In this document: piece after piece, positions 26,487 to 35,352 of the stretch
Layout: each line of letters starts with the position of its first letter
Numbering within the stretch: position 1 is the stretch's first letter
From: Pseudomonas antarctica
GTDB lineage: Bacteria; Pseudomonadota; Gammaproteobacteria; Pseudomonadales; Pseudomonadaceae
Assembly: GCF_001647715.1 (NCBI RefSeq)
Contig: NZ_CP015600.1
Coordinates: forward strand, 3,720,001-3,784,000
Length of the DNA: 64,000 bases
Direction of reading: 5' to 3'
Program-made: the position numbers and the translations under genes
Notes under the pieces: model-generated
What the model saw: only the letters and a program-made list of their open reading frames with translations
Databases searched by the model: none
Told to the model about the DNA's origin: nothing

Positions 26487-26503
26487 CTTACCCTAGGGTT
26501 TTA

Positions 26504-27103
26504 TCAACTGCCCAACTCGCCACGGGTGTCTGCGTCGAAGCGCTGACGGGCCTGATCAGCCGCCGGTTTGAGCAAAGCGAGCAGCGCCGCCTCACTGTAC
26601 AACTGATTGACCGCCAGCTCCTTGGGGGTCGGTTCAATCGGGATCAGCAACTCTTCGCCGTCGGCGTGCAGCCAGATGGCCACAACGTGCAGTGCCGAGA
26701 TGAATAACACGCGCAGCTCCACGGTTTTACCCTGCAATTGCGGCGACTGTTCCGCCAGTTTCAGCGCATCCACCGTCGCCGCTGCCAACGTCCCGTGGTT
26801 GAGTGACGCGAACTCGACATGCCCGCGTACGTCGGCCAATTGCGCGTCGGCAATCGTCGCGCCATCGGCAAATACCAGGTAATGCCAATCGCCGACCTCA
26901 GCGTCTTTCAGGCCTTTACCGAGGCTCAGGTCCTCCAGGCTGAGCGAGTAGCCACGATAGCCTTCGCTCAGCCTGATTTGGCCCGGCACGGCGGCTGCGA
27001 ATTGGCGATTGATGCCGAAGCCCTGGGTCTGCAGCGCGGCTTGCAGCGCTGGACGCAGTACCTGTACGCCGTTGGAAGGCGCCTTTGGATAAGTCAGTTG
27101 CAT
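26504..27103 (-). CDS. hypothetical protein paired with papain-like protease
   Basis: A 199-aa soluble protein that I do not recognise. It has no signal peptide and no membrane segment, and reads as alternating strands and helices (VELRVLFISALHVVAIWLHADGEELLIPI; LYSEAALLALLKPAADQARQRFD). It begins 13 bp after the stop of the papain-fold protease gene and must be cotranscribed with it. A chaperone, inhibitor or substrate role for the protease is the obvious guess, but nothing in the sequence proves it. Confidence 0.8.
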   Translation of the reverse strand: MQLTYPKAPSNGVQVLRPALQAALQTQGFGINRQFAAAVPGQIRLSEGYRGYSLSLEDLSLGKGLKDAEVGDWHYLVFADGATIADAQLADVRGHVEFASLNHGTLAAATVDALKLAEQSPQLQGKTVELRVLFISALHVVAIWLHADGEELLIPIEPTPKELAVNQLYSEAALLALLKPAADQARQRFDADTRGELGS

Positions 27104-27116
27104 GATGCAGCCCTCC

Positions 27117-27701
27117 TCAGTTTTTTACGGTGAAGTAAGTGTTGGTCCAATTGCCGCCGCCGTTGTACGAACCGGGGAACGAGTTCAATGCGCGGGTCGA
27201 ATAGCCGTAGATCGAATCTGCGATCAACAGGTAGTTGCCGTTGGTGCCATAGATCACCAGAAAGTGCGCACCGCCACCGTACCAGGCGCAACGCAAACCG
27301 ATGGGGCGGCCCATGTTGAGCTGGTTCTGGATGGCCGACATCTGCAGCGAGCCTTGATTCATGCCGTTGTAGCTGCGCGTGATCCGAAGCGCGGAATCCA
27401 GGTAGCCGTAGACGTTGCACGGTCCCGGCTGGTTGCAGCAGTTGCGGTCCAGCGCGTTGCTGGCAACACCGCACTGGGTCCAGGACCCGGTGCCGTAGTA
27501 GTTGCCGACCGACGCGGAAACAGCCGCCCAGCACCAGTTGGTCTGGGTTTGTTTCTGCATGCTGAAATTCAGGCTGGCGGCAGCCATTGCCTTAGTCTGA
27601 TGAGCCGCTTCGACTTCGACCAATTGCGGGTCGAGCAGATGACCGATCAGGCAGTTGGGCTGTGTGTCGCCGGTGAATCGGGTTGTTTCAGGGGTTAACA
27701 T
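27117..27701 (-). CDS. papain-like cysteine protease, AvrRpt2/C39-like fold
   Basis: A 194-aa protein with the catalytic arrangement of AvrRpt2-type papain-like proteases: Cys57 in QTQTNWCWAAVSAS, His146 in YGGGAHFLVIYG and Asp162 in LLIADSIYGY. Several further cysteines (CGVASNALDRNCCNQPGPC) could form disulfides. There is no Sec signal, and a 45-residue N-terminal leader precedes the domain. An exported effector, bacteriocin-type peptidase or toxin is possible. It is the first gene of a two-gene unit with the 199-aa protein. Confidence 0.85.
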   Translation of the reverse strand: MLTPETTRFTGDTQPNCLIGHLLDPQLVEVEAAHQTKAMAAASLNFSMQKQTQTNWCWAAVSASVGNYYGTGSWTQCGVASNALDRNCCNQPGPCNVYGYLDSALRITRSYNGMNQGSLQMSAIQNQLNMGRPIGLRCAWYGGGAHFLVIYGTNGNYLLIADSIYGYSTRALNSFPGSYNGGGNWTNTYFTVKN

Positions 27702-28102
27702 TTTTCAATCCTCCATGAATGAAAACACGCGTCCAGCGTGTAAAGGTGCAGCGGTGTTGCTGAGCTATCGACGTTCCGGGATGCCCGTATTCGAGGGCGC
27801 GTTCCGATCTGGCTCGAGGTAACCCTAGGCGTGAATATGCATTAACGCAAACATATAAATGCATAACTGCATATTCATTGAAGAAGAGTGCAGACTACGA
27901 GGATCACCGCGTTCGCTGCCTCGACCGGCCTGTCGCCGATTGATAACAAAACGCCCCAAACAAATCGGGGCGTTTTGCATTGGCCTTCATCAGGGTGTTG
28001 TCACAGCGTCAACCCGGGCATGCTTCCCTTCACCAGCATGATTGATAGCACCTGGGGGGTAAGTTTTCAGCACTCGGCCTCAGGCTGTTTTAGAGAGAAA
28101 TT
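27702..28102. other. gene-free AT-rich gap with a strong terminator
   Basis: A 400-bp spacer between the protease pair's start and the stop of the ice-nucleation gene. An AT-rich stretch near 27830-27880 may carry the promoter of the protease operon. The only clear element is the terminator listed separately at 27947. Short open frames here have no coding character. Confidence 0.7.
27947..27977. terminator. rho-independent terminator downstream of ice-nucleation gene
   Basis: CAAAACGCCCC and GGGGCGTTTTG form an 11-bp stem around a 9-nt loop, with T-runs on both strands. It lies about 125 bp after the stop of the minus-strand ice-nucleation gene, whose transcript it should end. Confidence 0.88.
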
Positions 28103-31100
28103 TCATGGCTGAAGCTGAGACGGGTCCGCCTCACTGTGGCTGTTGTCCTCAGCCTTGATCAGAACGTTACTGTCCTCGTCAATTTGATAGGGAACATCAG
28201 CTTCTACACCGTCGATGCCCGTCTTGACGACCACGTTGGTGTAACGCTTACCGTCCCAGCAGCGGAAAACCAGTGTCGAGTTCTCTCCGCCTGAAAGCGT
28301 CGAGCCGAGACTCCCTATAAGCCGGCTGTCAGCGCCTGCGGTCAATACGCAGTTCTTGCCAGCCGTCAGCTTGCTACGATCCCCGGCCATCAGCACACAA
28401 TCGTCGCCGGCAGTGAGTTTGCTCCGGTCGCCAGCAGTCAGGTAACTGTTGCTGCCGGCCAGGAGCTTGCTGCGATCGCCCGCTGTCTGGGTGCTGTCTG
28501 CACCGGCAGTCAGCTTGCTGCGGTCGCCCGCCATCTGGACACTGTTAGCGCCGGCGATCAACGTGCTGCGAGAACCCGCTGTTTGCGAACTGCCTTTGCC
28601 GGCGATCAACATACTTTTGTGCCCTGCAATCTGAGTGCTCTCATGGCCCGCAATCAGCGAACTCTTATGGCTCGCAATCTGGTTGCTGCCGTATCCCGCC
28701 GTCAGGCTGCTGCGCATGCCTGAGGTAAGACTGCTGCCGTAGCCCGCCGTCAGTACACTGTGCAGTCCACTGATGAGTGTGCTGCCATAGCCCGCGGTCA
28801 AACAGCTGCGCGTGCCACTGGTCAAGCTGCTGCCATAACCGGCAATCAGCGAGCTGTCCTGCCCTGCAATCCCGGTGCTGCCATAACCCGCGGTGAGCGT
28901 GCTGTCGCGCTCCGCCATCTGGGTACTGCCATAACCCGCTGTTAATGTGCTCTCAAAACCGGCGGTCTGCGAACTGCCGTAGCCGGCCATCAACGAACTG
29001 CTAAACCCGGCTGTTTGCGTGCTGCCATAGCCGGCGGTTAGCGTACTGCTGTCCAAAGCGGTTAGCGTACTGCCATAACCCGCGGTCATGACACTGCCGT
29101 AACCCGCAGTCTGAGTACTGCCATAACCCGTCGTCAGGCTGCTGTTGTAGCCGGCAGTTTGAGTGCTGCCGTAACCGGCGATCAGCGTACTGTTGTAGCC
29201 CGCCGTTGAAGTGCTCCCATAACCGGTCGTCAGCGAGCTTTCTTCCTGGGCGGTCTGGGTGCTGCCGTAGCCTGCGGTCAGGGTGCTTTTGTAGCCGGCG
29301 GTTTGCGTACTGCCATAGCCGGCAATCAGCCTGCTTTCATAGCCGGCTGTTGATGTACTTCCGTAGCCGGCAGTTAACCAACTTTGCTCCTGAGCCGTCT
29401 GGCAACTGCCGTAACCCGCTGTCAACGTAGACTCATAGCCAGCGGTCTGGGTGCTGCCGTAACCCGCGACCAACGAACTTTGATAACCCGCAGTCGAGGT
29501 ACTGCCGTAACCCGTGGTGAGCGAGCTATTGTCCTGGGCCGTTTGGGTACTGCCGTAGCCGGCAGTCAGGGTGCTCTCATATCCCGATGTTTGCGTACTG
29601 CCGTAGCCGGCGATTAATGAACTGTTGAATCCGGCAGTTGAGGTACTGCCATATCCCGCAGTCAGCGAACTGTCCTCCTGAGCGGTTTGGGTGCTGCCGT
29701 AGCCCGCAGTGAGTGTACTTTCGTGTCCTGCGGTCTGAGTACTGCCGTAGCCTGCGATCAGCGAGCTGTCAGCGCCGGCGGTACTCGTACTGCCATAACC
29801 TGCGGTGAGTGAACTGCCTTCTTGTGCCGTCTGCGTGCTGCCGTATCCGGCAGTCAGAATGCTTCCGTAACCGGCAGTCTGGGTACTGCCGTAACCGGCG
29901 ATCAACGAACTGTCGTAACCACCGGTTTCAGTACTGCCGTAGCCGGCGATGAGATCACTGCTTTCCTGGGCGGTCTGAGTGCTGCCATAACCCGAAGTCA
30001 GAATGCTTTTGTAACCCGCAGTCTGGGTGCTGCCATAACCTGCAATCAACGCACTTGCGTGACCGGCGGTCTGCGAGCTGCCGTAACCGGCAGTCACCAT
30101 ACTGCCAGGTCCAGTGGTGGCCGTGCTGCCGTAGCCGGCAGTCAGGTCACTGCCTTCCTGAGCCGTCTGAGTACTGCCGTAACCCGCAGTCAGGGAGCTT
30201 TCTCCCCCTGCAGTTTGGGTGCTGCCGTAGCCCGCGATCAGTGAACTGTCGGAGCCCGCAGTGCTCGTGCTGCCGTAACCGGCGGTGAGATCACTGCCCA
30301 ATTGAGCTGTTTGCGTACTGCCATAACCGGCAGTCAGGGAGCTGTCTGTGCCAGCAGTTTGCGTGCTGCCGTAGCCGGCGATCAGCGAACTGTCGGAGCC
30401 CGCAGTGCTCGTGCTGCCGTAACCGGCGGTGAGATCACTGCCCAATTGAGCTGTTTGCGTACTGCCATAACCGGCAGTCAGGGAGCTGTCTCCCCCGGCA
30501 GTCTGCGTGCTGCCATAACCGGCAATCAGTGAGCTGTCGGAACCCGCAGTGCTCGTACTGCCGTAACCGGCAGTAAGATCACTGCCCACTTGAGCCGTTT
30601 GGGTACTGCCGTAACCGGCAGTCAGGGAGCTGTCTGTGCCGGCAGTCTGCGTACTGCCGTAACCTGCGATCAGTGAGCTGTCGGAGCCCGAAGTGCTTGT
30701 ACTGCCGTAACCAGCGGTGAGATCACTGCCTTTGCGGGCTGTTTGGGTGCTGCCATACCCTGCGGTCAGAGAGCTTTCTCCGCCGGCCGTTTGCGTGCTC
30801 CCGTAGCCAGCGATCAGCAAACTGTCGGAGCCAGCGGTGCTCGTACTGCCATAACCGGCGGTGAGATCACTGCCTTCTTGAGCCGTCTGGGTGCTGCCGT
30901 AACCGGCGGTCAAGGAGCTTTCGCCCCCGGCTGTTTGCGTGCTGCCATACCCGGCAATCAGCGAACTGTCGGAGCCGGCGGTGCCAGTGCTGCCGTAGCC
31001 GGCGGTGAGATCACTGCCTACCTGAGCCGTCTGGGTACTGCCGTAACCGGCGGTCAAGGAGCTTTCGCCCCCGGCTGTTTGCGTGCTGCCATACCCGGCA

Positions 31101-32311
31101 ATCAGCGAACTGTCGGAGCCGGCGGTGCCAGTGCTGCCGTAGCCGGCGGTGAGATCACTGCCTACCTGAGCCGTCTGGGTACTGCCGTAACCGGCGGTCA
31201 AGGAGCTTTCGCCACCGGCCGTTTGCGTGCTGCCATACCCGGCAATGAGCGAACTGTCAGAGCCGGCGGTGCCAGTGCTGCCGTAGCCGGCGGTGAGATC
31301 ACTGCCCACCTGAGCCGTTTGGGTACTGCCGTAACCGGCGGTCAAGGAGCTTTCGCCCCCGGCTGTTTGCGTGCTGCCATACCCGGCAATGAGTGAGCTG
31401 TCGGAGCCGGCGGTACTCGTACTGCCATAACCGGCGGTGAGATCACTGCCTTCTTGAGCTGTTTGGGTACTGCCGTAACCGGCGGTCAAGGAGCTTTCGC
31501 CCCCGGCCGTTTGCGTGCTGCCATACCCGGCAATCAGCGAGCTGTCGGAGCCGGCGGTGCCGGTGCTGCCGTAGCCTGCGGTGAGATCACTGCCTACCTT
31601 GGCTGTTTGTGTACTGCCATACCCCGCCATCAGGGAGCTTTCATCGCCGGCGGTTTGTGTACTGCCGTAGCCGGCAATGATCGAACTATCAGAACCCGAC
31701 GTTCCGGTACTGCCATAGCCTGCAATAAGTGTGCTGCTGTCTCCGGCAGTTTCAGTGCTGCCGTAGCCGGCAATGAGTTGGCTCTGATTAGCGCCAGTGA
31801 GCGTACTGCCATACACGGCCGTTTCCAGCGTTTGCGGATGACGCACAGTGGTACGACGATTGACGACATCGGGAGCAGTGTTAGTAGTAACCGGCAGGAC
31901 GGGAAGGACAGACGTCGTCGCTGATTGCGCGTCAGGACTAACAAATGCCTCAATCAAATTTGTCGTGGAGGCTTCATACTTGCAAGCATTGTTATAAATA
32001 AAGTCCAGTGCACTGCTTCGCGTGCCGACGTGAACAACTTCAGCACGCGAAAATTTTACGCCCTCATCCTCTTCGAGGAAAATCAGCTCACCCACTGCCA
32101 CTTCACACACAACCCATTTCGCGTCTGCCTGTGGGCTCAACTGCGCACTCGCGCCCTGCCCCCACAAAACGCCAGCCAACCCGTTTTCAAGCTTGATGGT
32201 GGGTTCCCAAAACTTGCATTCGACCACTCCTGAAACAGGCCAGATCAGACCACAGTGGTCGGCCATATTATTAGCGCATGTTCGCAGAACCAGAACTTTT
32301 TCGGTTTTCAT
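28103..32311 (-). CDS. ice nucleation protein (InaZ/InaW family)
   Basis: An outer-surface protein that orders water and raises the freezing temperature. 1402 aa from the ATG at 32311 (16 codons downstream of another possible start). Three parts: a unique N-domain (1 to about 160, beginning MKTEKVLVLRTCANNMADHCG), linked to surface location in this family; about 74 sixteen-residue coils (165-1348) built on AGYGSTQTA with the TxT water-organising motif; and a 54-residue C-cap (FRCWDGKRYTNVV...). The last eight or nine coils lose AGYGST and gain AGDRSKL, the Arg-rich coils reported to drive filament assembly. It is longer than the roughly 1200-aa InaZ and InaW. It is monocistronic, with a terminator downstream. 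Confidence 0.97.
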   Translation of the reverse strand: MKTEKVLVLRTCANNMADHCGLIWPVSGVVECKFWEPTIKLENGLAGVLWGQGASAQLSPQADAKWVVCEVAVGELIFLEEDEGVKFSRAEVVHVGTRSSALDFIYNNACKYEASTTNLIEAFVSPDAQSATTSVLPVLPVTTNTAPDVVNRRTTVRHPQTLETAVYGSTLTGANQSQLIAGYGSTETAGDSSTLIAGYGSTGTSGSDSSIIAGYGSTQTAGDESSLMAGYGSTQTAKVGSDLTAGYGSTGTAGSDSSLIAGYGSTQTAGGESSLTAGYGSTQTAQEGSDLTAGYGSTSTAGSDSSLIAGYGSTQTAGGESSLTAGYGSTQTAQVGSDLTAGYGSTGTAGSDSSLIAGYGSTQTAGGESSLTAGYGSTQTAQVGSDLTAGYGSTGTAGSDSSLIAGYGSTQTAGGESSLTAGYGSTQTAQVGSDLTAGYGSTGTAGSDSSLIAGYGSTQTAGGESSLTAGYGSTQTAQEGSDLTAGYGSTSTAGSDSLLIAGYGSTQTAGGESSLTAGYGSTQTARKGSDLTAGYGSTSTSGSDSSLIAGYGSTQTAGTDSSLTAGYGSTQTAQVGSDLTAGYGSTSTAGSDSSLIAGYGSTQTAGGDSSLTAGYGSTQTAQLGSDLTAGYGSTSTAGSDSSLIAGYGSTQTAGTDSSLTAGYGSTQTAQLGSDLTAGYGSTSTAGSDSSLIAGYGSTQTAGGESSLTAGYGSTQTAQEGSDLTAGYGSTATTGPGSMVTAGYGSSQTAGHASALIAGYGSTQTAGYKSILTSGYGSTQTAQESSDLIAGYGSTETGGYDSSLIAGYGSTQTAGYGSILTAGYGSTQTAQEGSSLTAGYGSTSTAGADSSLIAGYGSTQTAGHESTLTAGYGSTQTAQEDSSLTAGYGSTSTAGFNSSLIAGYGSTQTSGYESTLTAGYGSTQTAQDNSSLTTGYGSTSTAGYQSSLVAGYGSTQTAGYESTLTAGYGSCQTAQEQSWLTAGYGSTSTAGYESRLIAGYGSTQTAGYKSTLTAGYGSTQTAQEESSLTTGYGSTSTAGYNSTLIAGYGSTQTAGYNSSLTTGYGSTQTAGYGSVMTAGYGSTLTALDSSTLTAGYGSTQTAGFSSSLMAGYGSSQTAGFESTLTAGYGSTQMAERDSTLTAGYGSTGIAGQDSSLIAGYGSSLTSGTRSCLTAGYGSTLISGLHSVLTAGYGSSLTSGMRSSLTAGYGSNQIASHKSSLIAGHESTQIAGHKSMLIAGKGSSQTAGSRSTLIAGANSVQMAGDRSKLTAGADSTQTAGDRSKLLAGSNSYLTAGDRSKLTAGDDCVLMAGDRSKLTAGKNCVLTAGADSRLIGSLGSTLSGGENSTLVFRCWDGKRYTNVVVKTGIDGVEADVPYQIDEDSNVLIKAEDNSHSEADPSQLQP
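28268..31819 (-). repeat. coding tandem repeats of the ice-nucleation gene (48-bp units, 144-bp higher order)
   Basis: About 3.55 kb of 48-bp units (16 codons) grouped into 144-bp super-units. Super-units around 30.85-31.55 kb are nearly identical: for instance the block containing GGTGCCAGTGCTGCCGT recurs exactly 144 bp apart at about 30981 and 31125. Units at the ends are more diverged, and the C-terminal coils near 28.3-28.7 kb differ most. The pattern suggests recent unequal crossing-over or gene conversion in the N-proximal part. Confidence 0.93.
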
Positions 32312-32555
32312 TTTTAAACACCTTTTACAACTACTTTCTCTAAAGTCCTTTGGAGGCAAACTTCCATGACAAACACATATGCAAAGTCAAGACGGCCGAT
32401 AACGCGAGCACTGACAAATAAATTTGACTGTGCTTTGCTGGAAACCAAACACCTTATTCTTGAATAATCAGGAAAACATTGACGGCATCAAACCACTGGC
32501 AAACAACGCAATAGAACAGCAAGGCGGCTATCAACGGCCCACCCTGTGTCTATTT

Positions 32556-32840
32556 TTACTGTCCGACATAACCCTTTAAACGCATGCAGTCGTTCATCAG
32601 TTCAATCTGTTTTTGCGCAATAACAATCCCGTCACCCACGGCATTGCCCATGCCGGAGGTTTTGTCGTTAGCCGCAGGCGAAGAGTGATAACTTGCCGTC
32701 GCTGTTTTGGCCTCGTACTGACACTGGGCCTTGTCGTGCGCACTATCAGTTGCGCGCCCGTCTACTCTGGTCCAATTACGAACCGATGTTGTGCACGCAC
32801 ACAACGTCAACGTGAGCAACATCACCAACAGACATCTCAT
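32556..32840 (-). CDS. small lipoprotein, hypothetical
   Basis: A 94-aa protein with a lipoprotein signal (MRCLLVMLLTLTLCAC, lipid Cys at about 16) and a short polar mature part containing CQYEA and a C-terminal MNDCMRLKGY. This CxYEA...C-M-xLxGY layout recurs in small Pseudomonas lipoproteins of unknown role, often near phage or accessory genes. It probably sits in the inner leaflet of the outer membrane. It lies divergent from the LysR gene. The 245-bp space to the ice-nucleation start contains no other gene. Confidence 0.8.
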   Translation of the reverse strand: MRCLLVMLLTLTLCACTTSVRNWTRVDGRATDSAHDKAQCQYEAKTATASYHSSPAANDKTSGMGNAVGDGIVIAQKQIELMNDCMRLKGYVGQ

Positions 32841-33034
32841 GGTTAACTCCTGGGGTAAACCAGCACGTCCACTGCGCCGCCCTTTAACTGTGGACGACGA
32901 TCGGGTCGGGCACTGTATGGGCGAAACTCACCGTCTGTCGCCCTGAGGCCATCATGGGATGCATCGAAGTAAAAGTGAAGTTAAACGAAGTATATTTCAG
33001 TACCGATAAGAAATACTTAATCAGGAGTTTGACA

Positions 33035-33964
33035 ATGAAGCTCGATGCGAAGCAAATGCAGGCATTTCTGGCCGTCATCGAAGGTGGCAGTTTCGAAAAG
33101 GCTGCGGAATACTTGAACGTGACTCCGTCGGCAGTCTCGCAGCGAATACATGCACTTGAGGCGCGTCTGGGGAGTTCAGTAGTGGTGCGGGGCCGGCCGT
33201 GCGAGCCGACTCAGGTAGGGAGAAAGTTGATGAATTACCTCCGTCGCGCGACCGTGCTGGAGGAAGAACTACTCAACGATATAGAAGGAAACGGCGAGGA
33301 CTATTTACGCTTGGTGATAGGCGTCAACGGCGACACCTTGAACACCTGGTTTTTCCCGGCATTGGCAGATACTTTTATCAGCGAAAACATTCTTCTGGAG
33401 CTGGTGGTCGATGATCAGGATCATACGTACGCCCTGTTGGAGAGTGGGCAAGTCATTGGTTGCATAGGCACGCGCCCAGTGCCGATGCGTGGCTGCTTTG
33501 CAGAACCGCTAGGGTTGGTTCGCTACCAACTGGTGGCATCGACGGCGTTTCAGGAGCGATGGTTCCCGTCAGGGCTGACACGCGACGCCGCACGCAAGGC
33601 ACCGGTGCTTGCCTACTCTCGCAAAGACACATTGCAGTCAGAATTTTTACAGTCGCGCTTAGGCTTGCACGCAGATGCCTTTCCGAGCCACTACCTGTCG
33701 CTCCCCGAAGCGCGCTTTCGGGCGATACGTCATGGCCTCGGCTACGGCATGGTTCCACAGATGAAAGCCAGTACCTTGCTTAAAAGTGGAGATCTGGTGG
33801 ATCTGGACCCTGGCCATTTCACCGAGGTTGCGTTGTATTGGCACGCCTGGGCTTTGCAATCGCCACGCATGGAAGCGCTCTCCAACCATGCAGTGTCTGC
33901 CGCCAGGCGCATCTTGAATTTCAAGAGTCAGGAGGCATTTGTGGTTGGCACCTCGATCAGATAA
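33035..33964 (+). CDS. argP: LysR-type regulator, ArgP family
   Basis: A 309-aa LysR regulator. The N-terminal HTH (1-65: MKLDAKQMQAFLAVIEGGSFEKAAEYLNVTPSAVSQRIHALE) and the substrate-binding domain have ArgP features (TQVGRKLMNYLRR, YSRKDTLQSEFLQ, and FPSHYLSLPEARFRAIRHGLGYGMVP). ArgP senses lysine and arginine and usually activates the exporter gene argO/lysE, which is not adjacent here. The ATG at 33035 follows TCAGGAG and begins the HTH exactly. An upstream ATG at 32954 would add 27 unlikely residues. Confidence 0.88.
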   Translation: MKLDAKQMQAFLAVIEGGSFEKAAEYLNVTPSAVSQRIHALEARLGSSVVVRGRPCEPTQVGRKLMNYLRRATVLEEELLNDIEGNGEDYLRLVIGVNGDTLNTWFFPALADTFISENILLELVVDDQDHTYALLESGQVIGCIGTRPVPMRGCFAEPLGLVRYQLVASTAFQERWFPSGLTRDAARKAPVLAYSRKDTLQSEFLQSRLGLHADAFPSHYLSLPEARFRAIRHGLGYGMVPQMKASTLLKSGDLVDLDPGHFTEVALYWHAWALQSPRMEALSNHAVSAARRILNFKSQEAFVVGTSIR

Positions 33965-34232
33965 CAGGATCGCCCTTTCAAGACTCGCTTATGCAACGGG
34001 GAAATAAAGCCCTCACTGTCATCCAAATCACTGGATTTTTCGCAGTGTAAAAATCAACAAAGTCTTCGCTTCGAAATAATCACGCCAGCCGCCCCCCGCC
34101 CCCGCCTCTCGATGAGCGCTTGAAACCTGATACACCGCAACTTAAACGATTCAGGCCCCAGGCGAACCTTTCTCCGCAAACGGGCGTCCGAGCTTAAGCA
34201 CTGTTGCTTATCGCCCGCCGCGAGGTTCACGT

Positions 34233-35108
34233 TTGAAAGCCGCCATCATCAAAAAGTACCGCTTGGTCATCAAGACCATGGGCTATGTGGGCTGGTCCCT
34301 GTTCTGGCTATTGTTGTGGGATGTCGCCGTCACGGTGGATTTCATGCTGTTCCTGACCACCAAGATCAACCTGCCGCTGATGCCCCTTACACTGCTGGGT
34401 TCGGCGCTGGTGGTGCTGATCAGTTTTCGTAACAGCAGCGCCTATAACCGCTGGTGGGAAGCGCGCACGCTGTGGGGTGCGATGGTGAATAATTCACGCA
34501 GCTTTGCACGCCAGGTGCTGACCCTGCTGGATGATGCGGACGGCGAAGTAAACCCGGTCAAAGCCACTCTGCTGCGCCGCCATGTGGCCTACGTGAATTG
34601 CCTGGCGGCGCACCTCAGGGGCAAGCCCTGCCCGGACGAAGTGCGCGCGTTTATCCCGGCCGAAGAGTTCGCGCGCAACGGCGCCACCAACAACTTTGCC
34701 AATGACATCCTTACCAGCTCGGCGACGTTATTGGCGCATGAATACAAGGCCGGCCACCTGGACAGCATTCGCCTGGCACGGCTGGAATCGACCCTGGTGG
34801 ACCTGTCCAACGCCCAGGGCGGCATGGAACGTATCGCCAACACGCCGCTGCCCTACCCCTACGTGTACTTTCCACGGCTGTTTATTTCGCTGTTCTGCCT
34901 GATCGTGCCGGTAGGTTTGGTGGAGTCTCTGGGCTGGTTCACCCCACTGGCGTCGACGGTGGTGGGCTTCATGCTGCTGGCAATCGAGCGCATCGGCACC
35001 GACCTGCAAAGCCCGTTTCACTCCAGCGAACACCAGATCCAGATGGAGACTATCTGCGAAACCATCGAGAAGAACCTGCAGTCGATGCAGCGTGATGCCT
35101 TGGCTTGA
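34233..35108 (+). CDS. bestrophin-like (YneE/UPF0187) membrane protein
   Basis: A 291-aa inner-membrane protein of the bestrophin/YneE family, probably a pentameric ion channel. Hydrophobic segments lie at about 18-38, 43-65, 210-230 and 238-255, with the family stretch SFRNSSAYNRWWEARTLWGAMVNNSRSFARQ and the IGTDLQSPFH motif near the C-terminus. The start is TTG at 34233 with GAGG about 15 nt upstream; no ATG fits. It stands alone, about 245 bp before gcd. Confidence 0.88.
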   Translation: MKAAIIKKYRLVIKTMGYVGWSLFWLLLWDVAVTVDFMLFLTTKINLPLMPLTLLGSALVVLISFRNSSAYNRWWEARTLWGAMVNNSRSFARQVLTLLDDADGEVNPVKATLLRRHVAYVNCLAAHLRGKPCPDEVRAFIPAEEFARNGATNNFANDILTSSATLLAHEYKAGHLDSIRLARLESTLVDLSNAQGGMERIANTPLPYPYVYFPRLFISLFCLIVPVGLVESLGWFTPLASTVVGFMLLAIERIGTDLQSPFHSSEHQIQMETICETIEKNLQSMQRDALA

Positions 35109-35352
35109 GCTCGCTCGAACGCCGCTGGCCTTGCACCCAATCACCACCACAATGCCGAGTGCCAGCGCCGCCGACCTCGGCATAGGAAGTGAGACCAGAC
35201 GTTGTGTGGCGGGCCCGCGCGCTGCGCCGGTAGTTGGACTCACGTAATCATCACCCAGCCTGTAACAGACTATTACCGAGCGTAATGTACTAACCAGTTA
35301 CTTATCTTGTTAACATTCGACCTTTAGTCACTCACCTTCGAGTCCTGTCGAC

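Noticed and set aside
28268..31819. Regularly spaced repeats that could be taken for a CRISPR array
   Set aside because: The unit is 48 bp with no unique spacers, is in frame throughout, and encodes the AGYGSTxT coil.
29384..31924. Plus-strand open frames rich in Ala/Gly/Thr opposite the ice-nucleation gene
   Set aside because: They arise because the repeated codons of the real gene lack stops in the antisense frame; no starts, ribosome sites or family match.
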